A stretch of DNA of 39,739 bases, taken from positions 1-39,739 of the forward strand of contig NZ_BDCI01000060.1 in NCBI RefSeq assembly GCF_001613425.1. The letters are read 5' to 3'. The position numbers and the translations under genes are program-made. This document shows, one piece after another, positions 14,039-21,939 of the stretch. The stretch comes from Nocardia vulneris (GTDB taxonomy: Bacteria > Actinomycetota > Actinomycetes > Mycobacteriales > Mycobacteriaceae). Every line of letters starts with the position of its first letter. The stretch's first letter is position 1. The notes beneath the pieces were generated by a model. It was not told the origin of the DNA, ran no database searches, and saw only the letters and a program-made list of their open reading frames with translations.

Positions 14039-15817
14039 CTAGGTGAGCTTCACCCGCGCCGCGACGAACCGGCCGACGGCGGGCGCGAGCCTGCTGAAGT
14101 GGTACTGCAACCGCGCCTCCGGCGTCACCGGGACGATGCTGCGGTCCTGCTCCACGGCCCGCACGATCTGCTCGGCCACCTTCTCCGGCCCGTAGCTGCG
14201 CTTGCGGTAGAGGTTGTCGTACTTCTCCTGCTTGCGCTTCTCCTCTTCGGCGCTGACACCCGAAAACGTGGTGTTGGCAACGATATTGGTGTGCACGATG
14301 CCGGGGCAGATGGTGTGCACGGAGATCCCGCGCCCGGCCAGTTCCGCACGCAGGCAGTCGGAGAACATGAAGACGGCCGACTTGCTGGTGGAGTAGGCGC
14401 TGAAGTTCTGCTGCGGACTGTAGGCCGCCATGCTGGACAGGTTGACGATGTGCCCGCCCAGACCCCGCTCGGCCATGGCGGACCCGAAGGCCCGGCAACC
14501 GTTCACCACGCCGCCGAGGTTGATCCGCATGACGCGATCGAACTCCGCGGCCGAGGTGTCGAAGAACCCGCCCGCCTGGCCGATTCCGGCGTTGTTGATC
14601 AGAATGTCCGGCACGCCATGGGTTTCCAGCACGACCGCGGCGTGCTCCTGCACCGCGGCCTGGTCCGCCACGTCTAGCTGATAGGCATGGGCCACACCAC
14701 GTTCGGCGGCGATCAGCTCCGCGGTTTCCTTGGCCGCGACGAGATTGATGTCCGACAGCACGATTTCGGCGCCGCGCCGCGCGAGGGCCAGCGCGGTCTC
14801 CCGGCCGATACCGCTGCCGCCGCCGGTGATGACCACCAGCTGGTCCTCGAATCGCTGTGCGCTGCGGCCGACTTCGGCACGGCGCAGGCCGCGCGGCGCG
14901 GCACCGCCGTTGACCGTGTCGATCAGCTCGGTCGCCGCGGTGGCGAGCAGTTCGGGGTGCGAGAACGGCATCCAGTGCCCGGCGGGCACGTCGCGCCGCC
15001 ACAGCCGCCGCACCCACTTGTTCTCGTCGTCGTAGCCGGCCGGCCGGACCGCGACGTCGCGACCCGCCACGATCAGCTGCACCGGCACCTCGGTGTGCCG
15101 CTCGCGCGGCGAAAGGATGCGCTGCACGATGTTCGCGCGGTAGATGAGCAGACCGTCGACCGAATCCTGCCGGAACGTCGGCCCCAGCTTCACATTCGAC
15201 GGCGCGGTCTCGTTCATGATCGAGACGATCCGCTGCCAGCGCTGCTCGGTGCCGAGCAGGCCGAAGACCGCCCGCGGCAACCCCGGCGTCATGAAGAAGA
15301 AGGTGTAGGCCGAGGACAGCAGCTGGGTGAACGGCTGCCAGACGTTGCGCGGCGTGGGCCGGGACAGCCGACTGCGCATCCAGTGCCCCATGTGGTCGAG
15401 GTTCGGCCCGGACACCGAGGTGAACGAGGCGACGCGGGTGGCGGCCTGCGGTTCGCAGACAGCCTCCCACACCTGGACCGAACCCCAGTCGTGGGCGAGC
15501 ACGTGCACCGGCCGGTCGGGGCTGACCGCGTCGGCGACGGCGTAGAAGTCGGCGGCGAGGTGATCGAGCCGGAAGTCCTGGGTGCGCTTGGTCCGGGTGG
15601 ACCGGCCGTGTCCCCTGGTGTCGTAGGTGACGACGTGGAAACGGTCGGCCAGCTTCGGCACCACTGCGTCCCACAGGTGGTTGGTGTCGGGCCAGCCGTG
15701 CACGAGGAGCACGGTGTCGGCGGCCGGATCACCGTATTCGTAGACGGCGAGCTCGAAATCGCCGCTGCGCACGGTGCGCTCGGCGGCCACGAGCTCCGGC
15801 CGATCGATGGTCGTCAT
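14039..15817 (-). CDS. ephD: EphD-like epoxide hydrolase / SDR fusion
   Basis: A 592-residue two-domain protein, the same length as M. tuberculosis EphD (Rv2214c). Domain 1 (about 1-300) is an alpha/beta hydrolase with HGWPD at about 40-44, the nucleophile Asp in LAHDWGS near residue 110, an acid in AGRDVAVRP and the His in PAGHWMPF. Domain 2 (about 325-592) is an SDR with TGGGSGIG, NNAGIG and YSTSK (catalytic Tyr-x3-Lys). In mycobacteria EphD acts on epoxy lipids and influences mycolic acid composition. It is the last gene of an operon after the di-iron protein and the reductase (30-base gap). A plausible series is therefore oxygenation, then epoxide opening, then alcohol oxidation. Confidence 0.9.
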   Translation of the reverse strand: MTTIDRPELVAAERTVRSGDFELAVYEYGDPAADTVLLVHGWPDTNHLWDAVVPKLADRFHVVTYDTRGHGRSTRTKRTQDFRLDHLAADFYAVADAVSPDRPVHVLAHDWGSVQVWEAVCEPQAATRVASFTSVSGPNLDHMGHWMRSRLSRPTPRNVWQPFTQLLSSAYTFFFMTPGLPRAVFGLLGTEQRWQRIVSIMNETAPSNVKLGPTFRQDSVDGLLIYRANIVQRILSPRERHTEVPVQLIVAGRDVAVRPAGYDDENKWVRRLWRRDVPAGHWMPFSHPELLATAATELIDTVNGGAAPRGLRRAEVGRSAQRFEDQLVVITGGGSGIGRETALALARRGAEIVLSDINLVAAKETAELIAAERGVAHAYQLDVADQAAVQEHAAVVLETHGVPDILINNAGIGQAGGFFDTSAAEFDRVMRINLGGVVNGCRAFGSAMAERGLGGHIVNLSSMAAYSPQQNFSAYSTSKSAVFMFSDCLRAELAGRGISVHTICPGIVHTNIVANTTFSGVSAEEEKRKQEKYDNLYRKRSYGPEKVAEQIVRAVEQDRSIVPVTPEARLQYHFSRLAPAVGRFVAARVKLT

Positions 15818-15847
15818 CGGGTTTCTCCTTGGTGACCGGGGTCGTGG

Positions 15848-16969
15848 TTACAGGTCGAGCACGAGTCGCCCGCCGGCCGCCCGCGAGACGCAGACGAGCA
15901 TCTCGCCTGCCTCGTGTTCGGCTGGGGTGAGGACGGTTTCGCGATGGTCCGGTGTGCCGGCGAGCACCCGCACCTTGCAGGTGCGGCAGAAGCCCTGACG
16001 GCACGAGTACGGCCGATCCGGCTGGGTTTCCAGAATGGTGTCCAGGGCCGTGCGGTCCGCGGCGACCTCGACCACCGCGCCGGTGGAAGCGAACTCGATC
16101 TCGAACGGCACGCCGTTCACGATCGGCGGCGGCGAGAAACGTTCGGAATGCAGTTCCACCCCGGGCATTTCGCGCACCGCGTCGGCCACCGCGGTGGTCA
16201 TCGGCACCGGACCACAGCAGTAGACCGCGGTGTCGGCGCCGACGCCCGGCAGCAGCGCGGCGGCGTCGGGTAGGCCGTGCTCGTCGTCGGTGCGCACGGT
16301 GACGCGGTCACCGAAGCCGGCGATCTCGTCGAGGAACGGAATGGTGTCGCGGCTGCGGCCGGTGTACACCATCGACCAGTCGATACCGAGCCGATGCGCG
16401 AGCCGCGCCATCGGCAGGATCGGCGTGATGCCGATTCCGCCGGCGACGAAATGCAAACGCGCGGCGGGTGATCCGTAGCCGGGCACGGCGAACGGGAAGG
16501 CGTTGCGCGGCCCGCGCACGGTGATCCGCGCGCCGACCGGCAGCGCGTCGTGCACCTCCACCGAACCGCCGAGACCCGCCGGAATCCGCCGCACCGCAAC
16601 GCGATACGCGCGGGTGTCGGCCGGATCGCCGCACAGCGAGTACTGACGCAGCCGCCCCGACGGCAGCTCGAGATCCAGATGCGCGCCCGGCCGCCACGGC
16701 GGCAGCTCACGCTGATCCGGCGCGGCCAGCCGCAGGCTCACCACGTCTTGGTCGTAGGCCTCGATCCGGCGCTCGGTGACCACCAGCGCAAGCCGCCGAT
16801 CGTCGACGACCGGGGTCAGATCGCGTCGGTTGATCAGCGTGGTCCAGCGCAACCGGGCCGAGGCGACCGCGTCGAGCACCCGCACCGCCCGGTCCTGGCC
16901 GGGCTTGCCGAACAGGTCCGCGGGCAGTTGCGCGGGCACGGGCCGCTGGCTCACCACCGCACCCGTCAC
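15848..16969 (-). CDS. PDR/VanB-type flavin reductase with 2Fe-2S domain
   Basis: A 373-residue oxidoreductase. The flavin-binding RQYSL is at about 121-125. NAD(P)-binding motifs are GGIGITPILPM and YCCGPVPM. A C-terminal plant-type ferredoxin carries C-x4-C-x2-C (CRQGFCRTC) and a fourth Cys in MLVCVSRA. It moves electrons from NAD(P)H through flavin and iron-sulfur to an oxygenase. The GTG at 16969 overlaps the stop of the di-iron gene as GTGA, so the two are translated together. That makes the ferritin-like protein the most likely electron acceptor. The open frame continues upstream to 17116, but that part is antisense-like Arg/Ala text inside the previous gene. Confidence 0.9.
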   Translation of the reverse strand: MTGAVVSQRPVPAQLPADLFGKPGQDRAVRVLDAVASARLRWTTLINRRDLTPVVDDRRLALVVTERRIEAYDQDVVSLRLAAPDQRELPPWRPGAHLDLELPSGRLRQYSLCGDPADTRAYRVAVRRIPAGLGGSVEVHDALPVGARITVRGPRNAFPFAVPGYGSPAARLHFVAGGIGITPILPMARLAHRLGIDWSMVYTGRSRDTIPFLDEIAGFGDRVTVRTDDEHGLPDAAALLPGVGADTAVYCCGPVPMTTAVADAVREMPGVELHSERFSPPPIVNGVPFEIEFASTGAVVEVAADRTALDTILETQPDRPYSCRQGFCRTCKVRVLAGTPDHRETVLTPAEHEAGEMLVCVSRAAGGRLVLDL

Positions 16970-17868
16970 GACGCGATCGCTTGCGCGGCAGGCGATTTCG
17001 CCAGGTAAGCCACCGCCTGCGCGGTCGACCCGACCGAACCGGGGTTGTAGCCCGGCTTGAAGGTGGTCAGCGCGCTCCACAGCAGCGACGGGACCCCCGG
17101 CAGGGCGCCGCGCCACATCGCGCCGAACACGCGCTTGATCAGGCGCGGATAACCGAGGTCGGGCAGCGCGGGATCCTGGTGCACCATGTATTTCGTGCCG
17201 CGCACCACCAGGGTGAGGAAGGTCGGGAAGACGAACGTCATGATCGCCGCGCGCCGCAGATAGCCCGCGCCGAAGTAGACCGCGACATCGTGGGCGACGT
17301 GCCGGTGCTCGACCTCTTCCGCACCGTGCCAGCGGAACAGGTCGGCGATGCGCGGCTCGGCGTCGAACTTCTCCAGGTCGGCGTTGAGTACCCAGTCGCC
17401 GAGGTAGGCGAAGAAATGTTCCAGGCAGGCGATCACCGCGAGGCGTTCGACCAGCGTCTGGCGGGCCGCGACGCCCTCGATGTCGCGGGGTCCCAGCGTC
17501 TTGCGGAACAGGTATTCGGCTTGGCGCACATAGGGTTGCGGGTCGATGCCGTGCGCGGCCAGCACCTCGTGCAGCACCTTGTCGTGCGTCTCGGCGTGCA
17601 TGGATTCCTGCCCGATGAACCCGAGCATGGCTTCGCGCAGCTTCTCGTCCTTCACGAACGGCAACGCCTCGCCGTAGGCGGCGCAGAACATGCGCTCGCC
17701 CTCGGGCAGCAGCAGGTTCAGCGAATTGATCAGGTGCGAGGCGATCGGCTCGTCGGGCATCCAGTGCAGCGGGGTATCGGCCCAGTCGAATTGCACATTG
17801 CGCGCATGCAGCGCGACCTCGCCCGGATCGATGTCCGGCCGCCGCTCTCCCCTACGAAGTAGCTTCAT
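16966..17868 (-). CDS. Ferritin-like di-iron protein (PF10118, 'metal-dependent hydrolase')
   Basis: A 300-residue protein of the family annotated as predicted metal-dependent hydrolase. Its residues look like a four-helix di-iron carboxylate site: Glu in PEGERMF, E-x-x-x-H in GQESMHAE (about 88), E-H in CLEHFFAY and E-E-x-x-H in GAEEVEHRH (about 187). With the reductase next door it is more likely an oxygenase or desaturase than a hydrolase (inference). The start is the ATG at 17868 after GAGGAG; an ATG-rich extension upstream has no ribosome binding site. It is the first gene of the three-gene operon and divergent from the WS/DGAT gene. The C-terminal part (about 230-300) is more hydrophobic. 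Confidence 0.87.
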   Translation of the reverse strand: MKLLRRGERRPDIDPGEVALHARNVQFDWADTPLHWMPDEPIASHLINSLNLLLPEGERMFCAAYGEALPFVKDEKLREAMLGFIGQESMHAETHDKVLHEVLAAHGIDPQPYVRQAEYLFRKTLGPRDIEGVAARQTLVERLAVIACLEHFFAYLGDWVLNADLEKFDAEPRIADLFRWHGAEEVEHRHVAHDVAVYFGAGYLRRAAIMTFVFPTFLTLVVRGTKYMVHQDPALPDLGYPRLIKRVFGAMWRGALPGVPSLLWSALTTFKPGYNPGSVGSTAQAVAYLAKSPAAQAIAS

Positions 17869-17954
17869 CGATACTCCTCGTCCCTCGCTCATCCCGCGGC
17901 GAAGCCCGGGCCCGGCCGCCTCGCTGCGCACCTTCCTGCATGGCCGTAGCAATC

Positions 17955-17960
17955 ATCATA
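17955..17960 (-). promoter_or_regulatory. Likely -10 for the di-iron operon
   Basis: On the minus strand TATGAT is the best -10 in the 275-base divergent intergenic region, about 87 bases before the di-iron gene's ATG. No good -35 is seen at 17-18 bases. The neighbouring AT-rich stretch holds repeated ACATA units. Confidence 0.35.
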
Positions 17961-18114
17961 CACATACATAGAACTTCGGGTTACATATAGACGCACGGGG
18001 CGTTCTCGCAGGCAGACGGCATCGTCAACACGGCGTCGAGCACACCCAATACCGTTAGCCGACTTGACAATAACGCCCACCACTGTGACCCAACTCCCTC
18101 CGGTTCGAGCCAAA

Positions 18115-18132
18115 ACTAGAACGCGTTCTAGT
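18115..18132. promoter_or_regulatory. KstR-type operator 1
   Basis: ACTAGAACGCGTTCTAGT is a perfect 18-bp palindrome whose central 14 bases (18117-18130) fit the KstR consensus TnnAACnnGTTnnA exactly. It lies 11 bases before the WS/DGAT ATG, downstream of a TTGACA at 18064-18069. It should repress the acyltransferase and might also affect the divergent di-iron operon. Confidence 0.8.
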
Positions 18133-18143
18133 AGTCTTTCGCT

Positions 18144-19535
18144 ATGGAACGACTCACCGGATTGGACGCCAGCTTTCTCTACCTGGAAACCGGGACCCAG
18201 CACCTGCACGTCTGCGCGCTGCTGCTCCTGGACCCCACGTCAGGGGACTATTCCTTCGACCGATTCAAGGCCGAACTCGGCCGGCGACTACCCCTGATCC
18301 CGCAGATGCGCCGCCGGGTGTACGAGGTGCCTTTCAATCTGGACCACCCGGTGTGGGTCGAGGACCAGAACTTCGACCTGGACTATCACATCCGCCGCAT
18401 CGGCATCGCCGCGCCGGCCGGGCGCCGCGAACTGGCCGAGCTGATCGGCGATATCGCCAGCCGCCCGATGGATCGGGACCGGCCGCTGTGGGAGATGTCG
18501 GTGGTGGAGGGTCTCGACGACGGCAAGGTCGCGGTGATCTGCAAATACCACCACGCCGCGGTGGACGGCATCACCGGCACCAACATGATGATGCATCTGT
18601 GCGATCTGGAGCCGAACGCGGCCAAGACGCCGCCCGCGCAGGAGTGGCGACCGGAGCCGAGCCCCAACGATTGGCAGCTACTGGCCAAGGCCGTGGTCAA
18701 GTTTCCGACCAAGGCGGGCATCGTCGGCATGGTGCCGAAAACCCTCGGCATGGTGGCCGGTTTCGCGCAGCGCCGACGAAAAGACAAGGCGGGCATGGCC
18801 TTGCCGTTCTCCGCGCCGCGCACCCCGTTCAATCTGGCGATCACGCCGCACCGCGCGGTCGCGTTCACCGAGGCGGAACTCGGTGCGGTCAAAGAGATCA
18901 AGTCCGCCTTCGGCGTGAAGATCAACGATGTGGTGCTGACGATCGTCGCGGGTGTCCTGCGCACCTATCTCGACAAGCACGACGAACTGCCGGACCGCTC
19001 CCTGGTCGCCTCGGTACCCGTCTCCGTGCACGAATCCTCGCGGCACACCGCGGGGATCAACAAGGTGTCCACGCTGTTCGCGCGGCTCGGCACCGATATC
19101 GCAGACCCGGTGCAACGCCTGCTGCAGGTCGCCGAGGAGAACCGCGGCGCGAAAGAGGAACACGACCTCATCGGCGCCGACTTCCTCCAGGATTGGTCGA
19201 AGTACGCGCCGCCGAACACCTTTCAGCTCGCCGCCCGGGTGTACTCGTCACTGAAGCTCGCCGAACTGCATCCGGTGGTGCACAACCTGGTGGTGTCGAA
19301 CGTGCCGGGTCCGCCGATGCCGCTGTATTTCCTCGGCGTGCGCGTGGCGGGTATGTATCCGTTCGGACCGGTTTTTCACGGCGCCGGACTGACGGTGACC
19401 GTCCTGTCGAACAACGACGACCTCGATTTCGGCTTCATCGCCTGCAAGGAGCTGGTGCCCGACGTCGCCGAACTCGCCGACGCGGTACCCGAGGTCGTCG
19501 CCGAATTGCTCACCGCGGCACGAAAACTGGGCTGA
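18144..19535 (+). CDS. WS/DGAT acyltransferase (wax ester synthase/DGAT)
   Basis: A 463-residue member of the bifunctional wax ester synthase/acyl-CoA:diacylglycerol acyltransferase family, which makes storage triacylglycerol or wax esters at the membrane. It begins with MERLTGLDASFLYLET, typical of the family. The catalytic HHAAVDG motif is at about 136-142. Later conserved blocks are INDVVLTIVAGVLR, the NVPGPPMPLYFLG stretch and the GLTVTVLSNND near the C-terminus. ATG 18144 has only a weak ribosome binding site. The KstR-type operator directly before it links triacylglycerol or wax synthesis to steroid-responsive control, which makes sense when sterol side-chain breakdown supplies surplus propionyl- and acetyl-CoA (inference). 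Confidence 0.93.
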   Translation: MERLTGLDASFLYLETGTQHLHVCALLLLDPTSGDYSFDRFKAELGRRLPLIPQMRRRVYEVPFNLDHPVWVEDQNFDLDYHIRRIGIAAPAGRRELAELIGDIASRPMDRDRPLWEMSVVEGLDDGKVAVICKYHHAAVDGITGTNMMMHLCDLEPNAAKTPPAQEWRPEPSPNDWQLLAKAVVKFPTKAGIVGMVPKTLGMVAGFAQRRRKDKAGMALPFSAPRTPFNLAITPHRAVAFTEAELGAVKEIKSAFGVKINDVVLTIVAGVLRTYLDKHDELPDRSLVASVPVSVHESSRHTAGINKVSTLFARLGTDIADPVQRLLQVAEENRGAKEEHDLIGADFLQDWSKYAPPNTFQLAARVYSSLKLAELHPVVHNLVVSNVPGPPMPLYFLGVRVAGMYPFGPVFHGAGLTVTVLSNNDDLDFGFIACKELVPDVAELADAVPEVVAELLTAARKLG

Positions 19536-19583
19536 CTCGCCGATCGCCCCTGTTCGCCACCGCCGCCGAACAGGGTGGGCCGC

Positions 19584-20480
19584 CTACAATCTCGCGGCGA
19601 CCGCCGCACAGGCGTCGAGCAGCACCGGCACGAACCGGTCGGCCTCCAGCACACAAGCCGCGTGCCCGGCCTTGACCAGATGGATGCTCGCCTCCGGAAT
19701 CAGCGTCGCCAGTTCCAACTGCCGATAGACCGGAATCGCCCGGTCCTGGGTCGTGATGACGACCGCGGCCGGCACAGTCAGCTCCGGCAGCCAGTCACTC
19801 GCGTCGAACCGGCCGACCTCCGCGACCACCTGCGCCACCGCCCATCCGCTGGTACTGCGGAACTCGGTGAGCGCCCACCGGTCCAACCGCCCCGGCGCCC
19901 AGACGATGTCCGGCAGCTCGGGCAGCTTGCCCGCGAATTCTTCGATCTGGCGCGACGCGTAGGGCAACATCGCGGCGGCCAGCTTCCCGAAGGCTTGATG
20001 GAAAGCCCGCTCGCGCCACTTCTCCTGGAACCGGTACGGCGTCGCGCACAGCACCAGTCCGCTCACCCGCTCCGGATGCCGGTGCGCGGCGGCCAGACTC
20101 ACCACCCCGCCCAGCGAAAAGCCCACGCATACCGCCTGTGCGATGTCGAGCGCGTCCAGCACGGCGACCACATCATCGGCACAGTCGTCCACCGAGAAGC
20201 GCTCGGAGCGAATCCCCCGGCCGTGCCAGCGCTGGTCGAACAGGATCACCCGGTAGCGCTCGGACAGCGCGGCCAGCGAGGGGAACCAGCCGAGATAGGC
20301 AGTGCACGCCGTGCCGTGCAAGAGCACCAGCGCGGGCGCGCCCGCCGGTCCGGCGATATCGACCACGTAGGTCCGCCCGCGTCCGGGCAGCTCGATCAGC
20401 CGCCCGCCGGGCACCTCGGCGATGTCGGGGACCCGCCGGGCGAACCGTCGCAGCACCGCCGAGGATCGTGGGTTCGTCAT
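19584..20480 (-). CDS. Alpha/beta hydrolase (KstR-boxed)
   Basis: A 298-residue alpha/beta hydrolase. HGTACTAY forms the oxyanion region at about 55. The nucleophile elbow is GFSLGG at about 118. The acid Asp is in TTQDRAIP and the His in KAGHAACV near the C-terminus. Specificity is open; the fold is shared by lipases, C-C bond hydrolases such as HsaD and haloperoxidase-like esterases. The start is the ATG at 20480, after GGGAGG; the frame runs a little further up without support. A KstR-type site lies 30 bases upstream, so its role is probably in steroid or lipid catabolism. It is convergent with the WS/DGAT gene. Confidence 0.87.
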   Translation of the reverse strand: MTNPRSSAVLRRFARRVPDIAEVPGGRLIELPGRGRTYVVDIAGPAGAPALVLLHGTACTAYLGWFPSLAALSERYRVILFDQRWHGRGIRSERFSVDDCADDVVAVLDALDIAQAVCVGFSLGGVVSLAAAHRHPERVSGLVLCATPYRFQEKWRERAFHQAFGKLAAAMLPYASRQIEEFAGKLPELPDIVWAPGRLDRWALTEFRSTSGWAVAQVVAEVGRFDASDWLPELTVPAAVVITTQDRAIPVYRQLELATLIPEASIHLVKAGHAACVLEADRFVPVLLDACAAVAARL

Positions 20481-20509
20481 CGTGAGCCTCCCGCGCCGGT
20501 GGCAAGAAC

Positions 20510-20523
20510 TAGAACGTGTTCTA
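20510..20523. promoter_or_regulatory. KstR-type operator 2
   Basis: TAGAACGTGTTCTA is a palindrome apart from its central GT and an exact match to TnnAACnnGTTnnA. It lies 30 bases before the alpha/beta hydrolase start and 33 bases after the MaoC stop, so the hydrolase has its own controlled promoter. Confidence 0.85.
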
Positions 20524-20555
20524 CACGATGATGCCACAACGGCGGCGGCCGCCGG

Positions 20556-21014
20556 TCACGCCAGCGCGCGGACGATCGATTCGGCGACACAGGCCGGCTT
20601 GTCGGCCCCCTCGCATTCGACCGTCGTCGCGAGCACCACCTGCAGGCCACCCGGGACGTCCTCGACGGCGACAATGCTGGTCCGGCCGCGAATCCGGGAG
20701 CCGGCGAGCACCGGCGCGGGAAAGCGAACCTTGTTCAGGCCGTAATTGATCCGCAGCCGCACATCAGCGAGCCGGAAGAGTTGCGCGTTGATCCACGGCA
20801 GCAGCGACAGGGTCAGATATCCGTGCGCGACGGTAGCGCCGAACGGCCCGTCCGCCGCCCGGACCGGGTCCAGGTGGATCCACTGCCGATCCTCGGTGGT
20901 CTCGGCGAAAGCCGTGATCCGGTCCTGATCGACAAGGATCCAATCGCTCACGCCGAGGTCGGTACCCGCGGCATCGCGCAACGTCGCCATCGTGAAGGTG
21001 CTTTCCTCGCTCAT
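20556..21014 (-). CDS. MaoC-family (R)-enoyl-CoA hydratase
   Basis: A 152-residue single hot-dog protein of the MaoC dehydratase family. The hydratase-2 motif is visible as ITAFAETTEDRQWIHLDP (about 33-50), followed by GPFGATVAHGYLTLSLLP, with the catalytic Asp/His pair in the expected order. Such enzymes hydrate trans-2-enoyl-CoA in fatty acid or steroid side-chain breakdown; the mycobacterial relatives include HTD/ChsH-type proteins. ATG 21014 is taken as start, with ATG 20990 preceded by GAGGAAAG as a real alternative. It shares a divergent promoter region, with a KstR-type site, with the FabG3-like gene. Confidence 0.88.
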   Translation of the reverse strand: MSEESTFTMATLRDAAGTDLGVSDWILVDQDRITAFAETTEDRQWIHLDPVRAADGPFGATVAHGYLTLSLLPWINAQLFRLADVRLRINYGLNKVRFPAPVLAGSRIRGRTSIVAVEDVPGGLQVVLATTVECEGADKPACVAESIVRALA

Positions 21015-21148
21015 GCGACGAACCCTAGAGCGCCGCGCCTGCCCCCGCACGCGCCCCGGAAGATTCTGGCCCGCAAAGACTTTGCCCCGCACCGCGCACG
21101 GATATGGCACCATCGGACCCGGGAGGACCGCCGGACGGGGCGCAATTC

Positions 21149-21162
21149 TGTAACGTGTTCCA
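21149..21162. promoter_or_regulatory. KstR-type operator 3
   Basis: TGTAACGTGTTCCA keeps every fixed base of TnnAACnnGTTnnA. It lies 33 bases before the FabG3-like ATG and 135 bases from the MaoC start, in the shared divergent region. Confidence 0.75.
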
Positions 21163-21194
21163 GACAAGCTCGCGAAAAAGACGGAGGTGCCGCG

Positions 21195-21938
21195 ATGGGG
21201 CGGTTGAGCGGCAAAGTGGCATTGATCAGCGGTGGCGCGCGGGGTATGGGTGCCGCGCATGCCCGGGCCCTGGTCGCCGAGGACGCCCGCGTGGTGCTCG
21301 GTGACGTGCTGGACGAGGAGGGCACCGCGGTCGCCAAGGAACTCGGCGACGCCGCGACCTACGTGCACCTCGACGTGCGGGAGCCGGACGCGTGGCAGGG
21401 CGCGGTCGCCGAGGCGGTACAGCGCTACGGTGCGCTGAACGTGCTGGTGAACAACGCGGGCATCGCCAACGGGAACCTCCTGGTCGACTTCGACCTCGCC
21501 GAGTGGCAGCGGATCATCGACATCAATCTCACCGGCACGTTCCTCGGTATGCGCGCCGCGACCCCGGCCATGATCGAGGCGGGCGGCGGCTCGATCATCA
21601 ATATCTCGTCCGTGGAAGGGATGCGCGGCAGCCCGGGCCTGCACGGCTATGTGGCGACCAAGTTCGCGGTGCGCGGCTTGACCAAATCGACCGCACTCGA
21701 GCTGGCGCAGCACAAGATTCGGGTCAATTCGGTGCACCCCGGTCTCATCACCACGCCGATGACCGAGAACATTCCGGCCGAATTCCTGCAGATCCCGCTG
21801 GCCCGGGCCGCCGATCCGAGTGAGGTCGCCGCTCTGATCACCTTCCTGGCCAGCGACGAATCCTCGTACTCGACCGGGGCGGAGTTCGTCGTCGACGGCG
21901 GGCTCACCGTCGGCATCCCGCACAAGACCTTCGACTGA
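21195..21938 (+). CDS. fabG3: FabG3-like hydroxysteroid dehydrogenase (SDR)
   Basis: A 247-residue classical SDR. The cofactor motif is SGGARGMGAAH (about 12-22). NNAGI, ISSVEGM and YVATK (catalytic Tyr-x3-Lys at about 153-157) follow, with the family end SSYSTGAEFVVDGG. From memory it is strikingly similar to M. tuberculosis Rv2002 (FabG3), a 20-beta-hydroxysteroid dehydrogenase, sharing long blocks such as GYxATKFAVRGLTKSTALEL. The start ATG follows GGAGGTG at ideal spacing. The KstR-type site upstream supports a steroid substrate. It ends one base before the stop of the convergent YdcF gene. Confidence 0.9.
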   Translation: MGRLSGKVALISGGARGMGAAHARALVAEDARVVLGDVLDEEGTAVAKELGDAATYVHLDVREPDAWQGAVAEAVQRYGALNVLVNNAGIANGNLLVDFDLAEWQRIIDINLTGTFLGMRAATPAMIEAGGGSIINISSVEGMRGSPGLHGYVATKFAVRGLTKSTALELAQHKIRVNSVHPGLITTPMTENIPAEFLQIPLARAADPSEVAALITFLASDESSYSTGAEFVVDGGLTVGIPHKTFD

Positions 21939-21939
21939 G

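Noticed and set aside
17971..17987. TAGAAC...GGTTAC considered as another KstR site
   Set aside because: The AAC and GTT half-sites are five bases apart, not two, so it does not fit the consensus.
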